DNA of 14,631 bases from Sphingomonadaceae bacterium (GCA_019239785.1 JAFAZM010000148.1:1-14631), one strand, 5' to 3'. Positions 1 to 6,286 are shown, numbered from the stretch's first letter. Notes: generated from the letters alone by a model not told the origin. Made by a program: numbers and translations.

Positions 1-1
1 G

Positions 2-108
2 ACCAGCCGAAGGCTGGTGGAGGGGCCGAGCCCCGCCATGCTCGCTGCGCTCGCGACCCCACCACCACGCTGCTGCGCCGCGCGGTCCCCCTCCCCGTTC
101 CGGGGAGG
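2..108. repeat. Intergenic hairpin cluster upstream of rodA
   Basis: This non-coding stretch holds three perfect short inverted repeats. They are ACCAGCC/GGCTGGT at 2-8 and 12-18, GGGGC/GCCCC at 22-26 and 30-34, and CCTCCCCG/CGGGGAGG at 90-97 and 101-108. The style resembles the repeats near 1306 and 1785. The last hairpin contains the rodA Shine-Dalgarno sequence. The first two could end transcription of a gene left of the window, although no T-tract follows. Confidence 0.5.
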
Positions 109-114
109 ATTTAA

Positions 115-1221
115 ATGAACCTCGCCTTCATGCCGAAGCCGGTGAAGGAATTGCCGTGGCGGATGATCGTGCCGGTCTGCCTGATCGCGACGTTCAGCTG
201 CGTCGTGCTCTATTCGGCCGCCGGCGGTGGGCTGCGCTGGGCGTTGCCGCAGGGCGCGCGGTTCGTGGTGTTCCTGGGCGCTGCGATCGCGATGGCGCGG
301 CTGAAGCCCGAGCAGATCAAACAGGCGGCCTTCCCGGCCTATGTGATCGTGCTGGTGCTGCTGGTCGCGGTCGAGGCATTGGGCTTCGTCGGCGGCGGGG
401 CGAGGCGCTGGATCAACCTCGGGCCGCTGAACCTGCAGCCCTCCGAGCTGATGAAGCCGGTGATCGTGCTCGCCTGCGCCCATTTCTATTCGCTGCTGCC
501 GGCGCGGGAGATACGCGGCTGGAGCGCGATCTGGCCGGCGGCGGTGCTGATCGGCATCCCGGCGATGTTCATCCTCGTCCAGCCCGACCTCGGCACCGCG
601 ATGATGGTCGTGCTCGGCGGCGTCACCGTGATGTTCCTGGCCGGGGTGCCGCTGCGGCTGTTCGCCGGCGGCGCGCTGGCGATGGGGATCGCCGGGCCGG
701 TCGCGTTCAGCTTCCTCCACGACTACCAGCGCCAGCGCGTGCTGATCTTCCTCGATCCTGAATCGGACCCGCTCCATACCGGCTATCACATCACCCAGTC
801 GAAGATCGCGATCGGCTCGGGCGGGCTGACCGGGGTCGGCTATCTGCAGGGCACGCAGAGCCACAACGAGTTCCTGCCCGAGAAGCATACTGACTTCATC
901 TTCGCGACCATGGCCGAGGAATGGGGGCTGGTCGGCGGCCTGTTCCTGATCGTCGCGTTCAGCCTGGTGCTGCGCTGGGGGATGAAGGTCGCGAACGAGA
1001 GCGAGGACCGCTTCAGCCGCCTCGCCGCGGCCGGGCTCACCACTACGATCTTCTTCTATTTCGCGATCAACCTGATGATGGTGATGGGCCTTGCGCCGGT
1101 GGTGGGCATCCCGCTGCCGCTCTTCTCCTATGGCGGCTCGGCGATCATGACGGTGATGATCTGCCTGGGGCTGCTGATGGCGATCGAGCGGCAGAACAAA
1201 AGGGATGTGCGGAAGGGGTGA
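115..1221 (+). CDS. rodA: RodA, SEDS-family peptidoglycan glycosyltransferase
   Basis: This integral membrane protein polymerises lipid II glycan strands during lateral wall growth, working with a class B penicillin-binding protein. The 368 residues match the usual RodA length, and most of the chain is hydrophobic segments. Signature stretches are VQPDLGTAMM (about 155-164) and GTQSHNEFLPEKHTDFIFA (about 246-264), where D260 matches the essential SEDS aspartate. SYGGSAIM lies near the C-terminus. GTQSHNEFLPE favours RodA over FtsW. The ATG at 115 is chosen because GGGGAGGA lies at 102-109, 5 bases upstream. The usual neighbour, the PBP2 gene mrdA, would lie to the left, outside the window. 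Confidence 0.96.
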   Translation: MNLAFMPKPVKELPWRMIVPVCLIATFSCVVLYSAAGGGLRWALPQGARFVVFLGAAIAMARLKPEQIKQAAFPAYVIVLVLLVAVEALGFVGGGARRWINLGPLNLQPSELMKPVIVLACAHFYSLLPAREIRGWSAIWPAAVLIGIPAMFILVQPDLGTAMMVVLGGVTVMFLAGVPLRLFAGGALAMGIAGPVAFSFLHDYQRQRVLIFLDPESDPLHTGYHITQSKIAIGSGGLTGVGYLQGTQSHNEFLPEKHTDFIFATMAEEWGLVGGLFLIVAFSLVLRWGMKVANESEDRFSRLAAAGLTTTIFFYFAINLMMVMGLAPVVGIPLPLFSYGGSAIMTVMICLGLLMAIERQNKRDVRKG

Positions 1222-1238
1222 CGGGGCGTTCCTGAACG

Positions 1239-1265
1239 GCGCGCAGAGCGCGCGTCTATTTTTCT
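1239..1265 (+). terminator. Rho-independent terminator after rodA
   Basis: A perfect GCGCGC-AGA-GCGCGC hairpin at 1239-1253 is followed by a T-rich run, TATTTTTCT, at 1257-1265. It starts 18 bases after the rodA stop, which is typical for an intrinsic terminator. Confidence 0.75.
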
Positions 1266-1305
1266 AAAGTAGAGAGAAGTAGAAAATTCGGGGGCGCTAT
1301 GGAGC

Positions 1306-1373
1306 GGGCCTGCGGCCCACGCGCGGCTGCGCCGCGCACCCCCACCCTGCCCTCCCCCACAAGGGGGGAGGGA
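1306..1373. repeat. Triple-hairpin intergenic repeat, copy 1
   Basis: Three hairpins follow one another. They are GGGCC/GGCCC at 1306-1318, GCGCGGC/GCCGCGC at 1321-1337, and a 9-bp stem CCCTCCCCC/GGGGGAGGG at 1350-1358 and 1364-1372. A close relative lies at 1785-1851. Both copies sit just past the 3' end of one of the two small secreted-protein genes on the - strand, so they may act as bidirectional terminators or mRNA 3'-end stabilisers. Confidence 0.65.
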
Positions 1374-1387
1374 AATTGGGTCGCGCT

Positions 1388-1708
1388 TCAGGGGCCGTCG
1401 GCGCTGCAGACCAGGTGGGGTCCGCCGGCCATGCTCGGATCGTTCGGGCCCATCATGCAGAAGGAGGTGGTGCGCTGATAGCGGTTGACCGCCTCGCGAT
1501 TCTCGCGGTCGGCGGCATCCCATTCCGCCTTGGTACGGCAGGTCCGCGTCCCGCCGAGGCGGGAGCCGACCCTCGGCGTGACCCGGCAGATACGGCGGCT
1601 GGCGTCGGCGGCCGAGTCGCCGGTGGGGCCCGGCGATCCGGTCTGGGCGACGGCGGGGAAGGAGGCAGCGCCGAGCAGGGCTGCGGTCAGGATCAGGCGA
1701 AGATTCAT
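1388..1708 (-). CDS. Small secreted four-cysteine protein, paralog A
   Basis: This 106-residue protein has a clear signal peptide (MNLRLILTAALLGAASFPAVAQ, about 22 residues, likely cut after AVA or AQ), so it is predicted to be periplasmic or secreted. The mature part holds four cysteines: ICRV (about 41), TCRT (57), CMM (84) and VCS (101). It also has the block GSRLGGTRTCRTKAEWDAAD. Small proteins with a GSRL...RxC.T.AEW motif occur in sphingomonads and relatives, and I know no established function. The start at 1708 is chosen over an upstream extension because the signal peptide begins there and GGGAGAG lies at 1714-1720. It is a tandem duplicate of the gene at 1858-2178. Confidence 0.85.
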   Translation of the reverse strand: MNLRLILTAALLGAASFPAVAQTGSPGPTGDSAADASRRICRVTPRVGSRLGGTRTCRTKAEWDAADRENREAVNRYQRTTSFCMMGPNDPSMAGGPHLVCSADGP

Positions 1709-1784
1709 GTCGGCTCTCCCGATTACCGCAATCAGGTTATGCCGTGGGGCGCGGAATGGCAATCGTGGCGAGGGATTGAGGCGT

Positions 1785-1851
1785 GCCTGCGGCCCGCGCG
1801 TGGCCTTGCCGCGCACCCCCCACCCTGCCCTCCCCCACAAGTGGGGAAGGA
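1785..1851. repeat. Triple-hairpin intergenic repeat, copy 2
   Basis: This stretch is strongly similar to 1308-1373, sharing GCCTGCGGCCC, GCCGCGCACCCCC and ACCCTGCCCTCCCCCACAAG. The last stem is imperfect here because the right arm reads GTGGGGAAGG. It fills most of the gap between the two paralogous genes, just past the 3' end of paralog B. Confidence 0.65.
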
Positions 1852-1857
1852 AGACTC

Positions 1858-2178
1858 TCAGTTGCTGCAGACCAAGTGGGGGCCGCCGGGCGTCGTCGGA
1901 TCATTGGGGCCCATCATGCAGGCGGAGGTGGTGCGCTGGTAGCGGTTGACCGCATCGCGGTTCTCGCGGTCGGCGGCGTCCCATTCGGCCTTGGTGCGGC
2001 AGGTGCGCGTGCCGCCGAGGCGGCTGCCGATCGTCGGCGTGACCCGGCAGATGCGGCGGCTGTTGATGTCCTCGGTGGAACTCCGTGTCGCGGCGCTGCT
2101 CTGCGCATTGGCGGCGACGGGCAGGACGATGGGGGCGGCGGCGAGGACGGCTGCGGTGAGGAACAGACGGACGTTCAT
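1858..2178 (-). CDS. Small secreted four-cysteine protein, paralog B
   Basis: This protein has 106 residues, the same length as its neighbour at 1388-1708, and is clearly its paralog. From RRICRVTP to HLVCS the two are near identical. The linker after the signal peptide differs (SSAATRSSTEDIN here, TGSPGPTGDSAADA there). The signal peptide is about the first 26 residues, ending near AANAQ. Four conserved cysteines suggest two disulfide bonds in the periplasm. The start at 2178 is set by GGGAG at 2187-2191. The function is unknown. Its upstream region is shared with the divergent barrel gene at 2365 and contains the repressor-type dyads at 2270-2305, so co-regulation is possible but not shown. 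Confidence 0.85.
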   Translation of the reverse strand: MNVRLFLTAAVLAAAPIVLPVAANAQSSAATRSSTEDINSRRICRVTPTIGSRLGGTRTCRTKAEWDAADRENRDAVNRYQRTTSACMMGPNDPTTPGGPHLVCSN

Positions 2179-2269
2179 GTCGTGCACTCCCAAGGATTTA
2201 TCGAAGGTTATGCGGGGGCTGCGGCGAAAGCAACCCGGCGTGCGATGCGGGCCTGCCCGCGCCCGGCAG

Positions 2270-2287
2270 ATGCTAATGCATTGACAT
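2270..2287. promoter_or_regulatory. Putative BlaI-type operator O1
   Basis: ATGCTAATGCATTGACAT matches the dyad in front of the repressor gene (3034-3051) at 15 of 18 positions. It overlaps the -35 box TTGACA of the barrel promoter and directly abuts O2. Confidence 0.6.
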
Positions 2288-2310
2288 GTGCAAATGCATT
2301 TGCATATAGC
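2281..2310 (+). promoter_or_regulatory. Predicted sigma-70-type promoter of the barrel gene
   Basis: A perfect -35 box TTGACA (2281-2286) is followed by TATAGC (2305-2310) at 18-bp spacing. The implied 5' leader is about 50 bases. Both boxes are covered by the operator-like dyads O1 and O2, which suggests repression by occlusion. Confidence 0.55.
2288..2305. promoter_or_regulatory. Putative BlaI-type operator O2, perfect palindrome core
   Basis: TGCAAATGCATTTGCA at 2289-2304 is a perfect 16-bp palindrome. The 18-base unit matches the dyad at 3034-3051 at 15 of 18 positions. It lies between the -35 and -10 boxes, where a dimeric winged-helix repressor would block RNA polymerase. Confidence 0.7.
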
Positions 2311-2364
2311 TGCCGGACCGCGAGGCGCCCGCGTCCGGGCAACTCGGCGAACGGGAGAGACGGT

Positions 2365-2925
2365 ATGAAGGCAGCATGGCTCATCTGGATCGGCGCGCTG
2401 ACGGCCCCGCTCTGCGCCGCGAACGGACAGGGCCTGCGCGTCGAGGCGCTCGCGGGTTACGACACGGACGGTTTCCAGCATGGTGCGCTGCTGGGGGCGC
2501 GAGCCGGCTACGATTTCAGTGCCGCCCCCAACGTGCTGATCGGGATCGACGGGGAATATAACGACATCACGAGCCGGCAGCGGTTCGCCGGCAGTCCGCT
2601 CGTCATTCATTACGGCCCGGAAATCTATGTCGGCGGCCGGGCGACCTTCCTCGTTCCCGCAATCTCGCGCCGCCTGCGCCTGTTCGCCGCCGCCGGCTAC
2701 AGCCGCTCCCACTTCGGCAATTACTTCCTGCTCGACCCGAGCAATCTGCTCGGCCCGGTCGGCGCCGAGAGGAGGACGGCCAACGGCTATCGACTGAGCG
2801 GTGGCGCCCAATTCTCGGTGGGACGCCGCGCCTTCCTCGGCGCCGAATATCGATACAGCAATTATGCCGACCCCTTCGACCTCGATCGGGCGCAATATGT
2901 CGGCTCGATCGGCTTCCGGTTCTGA
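2365..2925 (+). CDS. Outer-membrane beta-barrel protein (OmpA/opacity-like fold)
   Basis: The 186 residues begin with a signal peptide (about MKAAWLIWIGALTAPLCAA) and continue as alternating-residue strands typical of an eight-stranded barrel. Examples are LRVEALAGYDTDG, ALLGARAGYDFS, RLRLFAAAGYSRS, GYRLSGGAQFSV and AFLGAEYRYSNYAD. The chain ends in GSIGFRF; a C-terminal phenylalanine is the usual BAM recognition signal. It lacks a peptidoglycan-binding OmpA domain. Its role could be structural, adhesive or permeability-related, and the sequence does not decide. The start at 2365 follows GGGAGAGA at 2353-2360. The promoter carries two dyads shared with the repressor gene just downstream, so it is a likely regulon member. 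Confidence 0.85.
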   Translation: MKAAWLIWIGALTAPLCAANGQGLRVEALAGYDTDGFQHGALLGARAGYDFSAAPNVLIGIDGEYNDITSRQRFAGSPLVIHYGPEIYVGGRATFLVPAISRRLRLFAAAGYSRSHFGNYFLLDPSNLLGPVGAERRTANGYRLSGGAQFSVGRRAFLGAEYRYSNYADPFDLDRAQYVGSIGFRF

Positions 2926-3026
2926 TCCTCGCCGCGCCGCTTCGCCAGCTCGACGGCTGCTCGGGACGCGCGCAGGGAGATCGCTCCCCTCGCCTCTCCC
3001 ATCGCCGTCTCCCGAGTGCAAAGCTG

Positions 3027-3056
3027 TTGACACATGCTAATGCGTTTGCATAGGAT
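3027..3056 (+). promoter_or_regulatory. Predicted promoter of the repressor-peptidase operon
   Basis: A perfect -35 box TTGACA (3027-3032) is followed by TAGGAT (3051-3056) at 18-bp spacing. The layout is the same as at 2281-2310. The dyad O3 fills the spacer, which fits autorepression by the downstream gene product. Confidence 0.55.
3034..3051. promoter_or_regulatory. Putative BlaI-type operator O3
   Basis: ATGCTAATGCGTTTGCAT matches its own reverse complement at 14 of 18 positions. It is closely related to O1 and O2. It lies inside the predicted promoter of the BlaI-like gene, the expected place for an autoregulatory site. Confidence 0.65.
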
Positions 3057-3075
3057 TTGCGGCGAGGAGATTGCC

Positions 3076-3462
3076 GTGACCGGCGACGTGACGGGCGAGC
3101 TCGGCAGGCGCGAGCGCCAGATCATCGAGATCATCTACCGGCGCGGCCGCGCCACCGCGGCAGAGGTCCTGGCCGACCTCCCCGACAACCCGACCTATTC
3201 GAGCGTGCGCGGCATGCTGCGGCATCTCGAGGGCAAGGGCTATCTGCGCCACGAGCAGGACGGGCTGCGCTACGTCTACCTGCCGACCTCGCCCACCAAG
3301 GATGTGCGCGCCTCCGCGCTGTCGCACGTGGTCAGGACCTTCTTCGACGGCTCGCTGCCGAGCGCGGTCGCGACCCTGCTCGAATCCCGGCCGCTGAAGC
3401 GCGAGGAATATGAGCGCATCGCGCGGCTGCTCGAGGAAGCCCCGCGCGAGGAGGAGGGATGA
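3076..3462 (+). CDS. BlaI/MecI-family winged-helix transcriptional repressor
   Basis: This DNA-binding repressor has 128 residues from the GTG start, the normal length for the family. An N-terminal winged helix (about 8-72) includes LGRRERQIIEIIYRRGRATAAEVLADL and the recognition-helix region TYSSVRGMLRHLEGKGYLRHEQDG. The C-terminal part (about 80-128) would form the dimerisation helices. GTG at 3076 is preferred over ATG at 3034 because GAGGAGA lies at 3064-3070 and the upstream ATG falls inside the operator. Family members are released from DNA when a paired membrane metallopeptidase triggers their cleavage; that partner gene overlaps by ATGA at 3459-3462. Likely targets are itself and the barrel gene at 2365. 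No beta-lactamase gene is seen, so antibiotic resistance should not be assumed. Confidence 0.9.
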   Translation: MTGDVTGELGRRERQIIEIIYRRGRATAAEVLADLPDNPTYSSVRGMLRHLEGKGYLRHEQDGLRYVYLPTSPTKDVRASALSHVVRTFFDGSLPSAVATLLESRPLKREEYERIARLLEEAPREEEG

Positions 3463-4958
3463 GCGCGGCACCGCTCGCCGCCCTGGAGCTCGCGCTGCGC
3501 GCCACCTCGCTGATCGGCGCTGCCTGGGCGGCGGCCTGGATGCTGCGCAAGGCGGGCGCCTCGGCAGCCGCGCGCCATCTGGCCTGGCTGCTCGGAATCG
3601 CGGCGCTGCTGGCTTTGCCCACAATCCGGTGGCTCGCGCCGCCGCTGGAGCTGCCGATCCTGCACCCCGAGGCCGCGCCGGCGGCGACGGCCGCCTTTGG
3701 GCTGCCGGCCGGCGCGGCGGCGCCCGGGCCGGAGGCCGCGTTCGCCTGGAGCGACGCGCTGCTCGCCTGCTATCTGGCTGGAGTGGCGGCACTGCTGCTG
3801 CGCTTCCTTCGCGGCCGGCATCTGCTTTCGCTTCTGTGGCGCCAGGCCGAGCCGGCCGCGGCGGCGGGCTGGCCCGAGCTGCTCGGCCGCATGCGGCGCG
3901 AGCTCGGCGTCTACCGCCCGGTCGCGCTGCGGATCGCGCGCGGGCCGGCCATGCCGATGACCTGGGGCACGCTGATGCCGCGGATCCTGCTGCCGGCCGA
4001 AGCCGATGCCTGGTCCGCCGAGCGGCGGCGCCTCGTCCTGCTCCACGAGCTCGCCCATGTCGCCCGCCGCGACAGCCTCGCGCGATCGGCCGCGGCCTTG
4101 GCCTGCGCGCTCTATTGGTTCCATCCCGGCGTCTGGCTCGCCACGCGGCAGCTCCGCCTCGAGCAGGAGCATGCCGCCGACGACCGCGTGCTGAAGGCCG
4201 GCGCAGCGGCGCGGAGCTATGCACGCGGCCTGCTCGAACTTGCCCGCCGCGCCGACGGGGCGGCCTGGCCCCGCCAAGCGGCGGCGATGGCCGGAATGTG
4301 CCAGCTGGAGCGCCGCGTGCTGGCGATCACCGGCGCGGCGCACCGCGAGCCGCCCGGCCCCGCCTTCCTCGCCGGCGCCGGCGGGATCGCAGCCGCCACC
4401 TTGCTGGCGGCGGCGGCCGCCGTGCCGGTGAGCCGGATGCCCGCGCTGCCCGAGCCAATCGGAGGCGAGGCCGCATTTCCGGCCGCCCCGCCTGGGCCGG
4501 CGCCGACCGCGCCCGCCGCCACGCGCGCGGCGCGGCTGGCGGAGCGGAGCGCGGCTCCAGCCCCCGCGGAACGGCGGGCCCGGGACGCCGGCGACGGCTT
4601 CACCGCGCACGCGCCGGCGCAAGGGGGCGAACGCGCCGCGGCGACGGAGGCACAGACGATCCAGCCGGAGGCCCGGAGCGGGATGCCCGCCCCCATTGCG
4701 AGCGTCGCCCCGCCGAGCGCGCCGATTGCGCCGGCCGAGCCGCTCCGCGTCTACGGCCCGCCGGCGCCGCAGCCGGTTGCCGAGGAGCGGGAGTCCGATC
4801 CACGCATCCCGGCGGCGCTCAGACGCGGCGATGCCGGGCGCGGCGCCGGCCCCGCGGCCGAAAGCGACCAGGGCGCCCGGCCCGGCGCCTCGCGCTCCCA
4901 CGCCGGAACGCGAATCTGGCCGCGGCTGATCCTCTCGCCGGGACAGGCCTTCCCCTGA
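3459..4958 (+). CDS. M56-family (BlaR1-like) membrane metallopeptidase
   Basis: This predicted zinc peptidase and signal transducer has 499 residues. It has hydrophobic segments near 7-28, 41-60, 100-117 and 303-324. The zinc site is HELAH at 196-200, followed by EQEHAADD at 235-242 supplying the third ligand, which is typical of M56. WFHPGVWLATRQLRLEQEHAAD closely follows the family pattern. In the known BlaR1 system the peptidase inactivates the BlaI repressor; the ATGA overlap with the repressor gene implies translational coupling and the same role. After about residue 325 there is only a roughly 175-residue tail rich in Ala, Pro, Arg and Glu. No penicillin-binding sensor domain is present, so the signal sensed is unknown. 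Confidence 0.88.
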   Translation: MSAAPLAALELALRATSLIGAAWAAAWMLRKAGASAAARHLAWLLGIAALLALPTIRWLAPPLELPILHPEAAPAATAAFGLPAGAAAPGPEAAFAWSDALLACYLAGVAALLLRFLRGRHLLSLLWRQAEPAAAAGWPELLGRMRRELGVYRPVALRIARGPAMPMTWGTLMPRILLPAEADAWSAERRRLVLLHELAHVARRDSLARSAAALACALYWFHPGVWLATRQLRLEQEHAADDRVLKAGAAARSYARGLLELARRADGAAWPRQAAAMAGMCQLERRVLAITGAAHREPPGPAFLAGAGGIAAATLLAAAAAVPVSRMPALPEPIGGEAAFPAAPPGPAPTAPAATRAARLAERSAAPAPAERRARDAGDGFTAHAPAQGGERAAATEAQTIQPEARSGMPAPIASVAPPSAPIAPAEPLRVYGPPAPQPVAEERESDPRIPAALRRGDAGRGAGPAAESDQGARPGASRSHAGTRIWPRLILSPGQAFP

Positions 4959-5029
4959 TCGCCCCGGAATTCCCGCGCGCGCGGCCGAGCAGCGCGGCGG
5001 CGCCGGCGAAGCGGTTCCAATCCGGCGCG

Positions 5030-5049
5030 GCATTTAACGCACGGTGCTC
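5030..5049 (+). repeat. 20-bp repeat, left copy flanking the accessory cluster
   Basis: GCATTTAACGCACGGTGCTC matches 14262-14281 at 19 of 20 positions, in the same orientation, with an ATCCG shortly before it in both places. An inverted partial copy lies at 14113-14126. It could be a boundary repeat of an inserted segment or simply a dispersed intergenic repeat; the inverted extra copy favours the second reading. Confidence 0.65.
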
Positions 5050-5075
5050 TAGATGGCTCGCCTGCGCAGCGGGAT

Positions 5076-5154
5076 GGACGCATAGCTCAGTTGGCAGAGC
5101 AGCTGACTCTTAACAGCAGATCGCAAGTTCGTGCCTAGTAGCCCCGCCCGGCCA
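5076..5154 (+). pseudogene. Degenerate tRNA-Lys (anticodon CTT), 5' half preserved
   Basis: The 5' half reads as a normal tRNA-Lys: acceptor GGACGCA (5076-5082), T8-A9, D-arm GCTC/GAGC (5085-5100), anticodon stem GCTGA and loop CTCTTAA (5107-5113, anticodon CTT at 5109-5111). The 3' half is damaged. The anticodon 3' strand is CAGC instead of TCAGC, the T-arm GCAAG-TTCGTGC-CTAGT pairs poorly, and the 3' acceptor AGCCCCG cannot pair with GGACGCA. It is therefore unlikely to be a working tRNA. tRNA genes are common integration sites, and this remnant lies beside the accessory cluster. Confidence 0.7.
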
Positions 5155-5420
5155 AGACAAAAACTGAAACTTTAAAAATATCTCCGGATTGTGACTGGTC
5201 TGCCGCAGTCATAGCAATGTATCCATCCTGATCGCGATTCGATTTAGGTGGGTTGTTCATCCGGATGTCTGCCTCACCTCACGATTTTACGAATGAGGGA
5301 GGGGTTGGAGTGATTTCGTAGATTGCTTGGGGGGAATGCGGCGTTTCGTCGGGTCCCCTGCGGGTTCGGGCCGCCAGACCGCGGCCCATCACGGTTTCGC
5401 TCCGATCGTCTCCGACGACG

Positions 5421-5443
5421 CAACTCTGCGTCGACGCAAGTTG
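5421..5443. promoter_or_regulatory. Interrupted palindrome in the cluster leader
   Basis: TGCGTCGACGCA (5427-5438) is a perfect 12-bp palindrome. It extends to 11-bp arms, CAACT...AGTTG, if one unpaired C at 5426 is allowed. It lies 136 bases before the first cluster gene and could be an operator or an RNA hairpin. Confidence 0.4.
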
Positions 5444-5578
5444 ACCGGCGGCGGCACGACCGCCCCGCCGCCCCGGACGGCTGCCGCCCGGGGAGGCCTG
5501 ACGATGGGGGGAAGGATTCCGCCGGCAACCTCGCAGCACGGCGTGCTGCATTCGAGCAAGTGAGCAAAGGAATAGATG

Positions 5579-6196
5579 ATGGACATCCAACTCAACTTCA
5601 TCAACCAGTCCGCCGACGCGAACAATTCGCAGATCGTCATCTTCCAGAAGAACGTCGCCACCGGCTACGAGGAGATCGCCGTGGCCTGGAAGGTCATCCA
5701 ATATTGCGGGTTCGGCGACAATCATCCGTTCGCCTATCCGATGACGATGCAGGTCAGCGCCAGCGACAGCTACGGCAATTACACGCCGAAGCTGGACGCC
5801 CAGCCGGGCGACGCCTTCCAGGTCAGCCTGACCAATTCGGGCGATATGCTGACCAAGTCGGGCAAGGCCAATTATCCGACCGAGGTGCAGGTCAACAACA
5901 ATCTGTCGCAGGGCGCGATCAACGCCAACATCTACAAGGACAACACCCTGCTCGCGGTCAAGACGAACGTCGCCCCCAGCCAGATGGCGGCGTTCCAGTT
6001 CCTGCCGACGATCTGGATCGGCGCGGTCTCGCAGGTGACGCAGGGCCAGGTGATGAACTCGGCGATCGTCGACCAGGTCGACACCGAATTGTCGCTGCTC
6101 GGCCTCTACAGCGCCGACATCGTGATGACCGGCGGCGGCCCCGGCCGGACCTCGCAGCCCTTCGCCTTCACGCTGCAGAACATCGTCTGGGCCTGA
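5579..6196 (+). CDS. Uncharacterised 205-aa protein, first gene of the cluster
   Basis: I do not recognise a named family. The 205-residue protein has no signal peptide and no obvious membrane segment. It begins MDIQLNFINQSADANNSQIV and is rich in Asn, Gln, Ser and Thr with short alternating strands, which suggests an all-beta fold. Notable stretches are CGFGDNHPFAYPMTM, SDSYGNYTPKL, NNLSQGAINANIYKDN and MTGGGPG near the end. ATG at 5579 is preferred over the adjacent ATG at 5576 because AAAGGA at 5566-5571 is then 7 bases away. A strong stem-loop directly downstream (6219-6249) could raise its expression above that of the next gene, as expected for a major subunit. That role is inference only. 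Confidence 0.8.
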   Translation: MDIQLNFINQSADANNSQIVIFQKNVATGYEEIAVAWKVIQYCGFGDNHPFAYPMTMQVSASDSYGNYTPKLDAQPGDAFQVSLTNSGDMLTKSGKANYPTEVQVNNNLSQGAINANIYKDNTLLAVKTNVAPSQMAAFQFLPTIWIGAVSQVTQGQVMNSAIVDQVDTELSLLGLYSADIVMTGGGPGRTSQPFAFTLQNIVWA

Positions 6197-6218
6197 CCGA
6201 CCGGCCCGCCGGCGCGAC

Positions 6219-6249
6219 GCCTGCTCCGCGAAGAGGGCGCGGAGCAGGC
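6219..6249 (+). promoter_or_regulatory. Perfect 12-bp intercistronic stem-loop
   Basis: GCCTGCTCCGCG (6219-6230) pairs perfectly with CGCGGAGCAGGC (6238-6249) around a 7-base loop AAGAGGG. No T-run follows, so it is not a classical terminator. It may stabilise the upstream mRNA or attenuate transcription between the 205-aa and 946-aa genes. Confidence 0.65.
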
Positions 6250-6286
6250 CCGCCAGATCCCCGCGCGACAACGCCGAAAGAGCGTG

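Larger units (their letters stand above)
4959..5578. other. Gene-free junction between chromosome backbone and accessory cluster
   Basis: About 620 bases without a convincing gene. In order it holds the end of the M56 transcription unit with no clear terminator, a 20-bp repeat (5030-5049), and a degenerate tRNA-Lys (5076-5154). A stretch at about 5155-5320 is visibly more AT-rich than its surroundings and includes a 6-bp stem TGACTG/CAGTCA at 5192-5211. A GC-rich leader (about 5330-5575) follows, with an interrupted palindrome at 5421-5443. The promoter of the downstream cluster should lie here, but I see no strong -35/-10 pair. Reading frames inside it have no recognisable protein character. 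Confidence 0.6.

Noticed and set aside
1783..2364. N-terminal extension of the barrel gene frame
   Set aside because: The frame is open upstream only because it runs antisense through the - strand paralog. A signal peptide and Shine-Dalgarno place the start at 2365.
3076..4958. Beta-lactam resistance locus (blaI-blaR1)
   Set aside because: The peptidase lacks a penicillin-binding sensor domain and no beta-lactamase or PBP2a-like gene is present.
3276..5033. Long - strand and alternative + strand frames over the M56 peptidase gene
   Set aside because: The M56 frame has the zinc motif and a coupled start. The others are GC-skew shadows, and one + frame merely runs into the tRNA remnant.
5076..5154. 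Functional tRNA-Lys
   Set aside because: One base is missing from the 3' anticodon stem, the T-arm pairs poorly and the acceptor stem does not pair.
5327..5563. A 78-codon + strand frame in the junction
   Set aside because: No convincing ribosome-binding site, composition like its GC-rich surroundings, and no recognisable motif.
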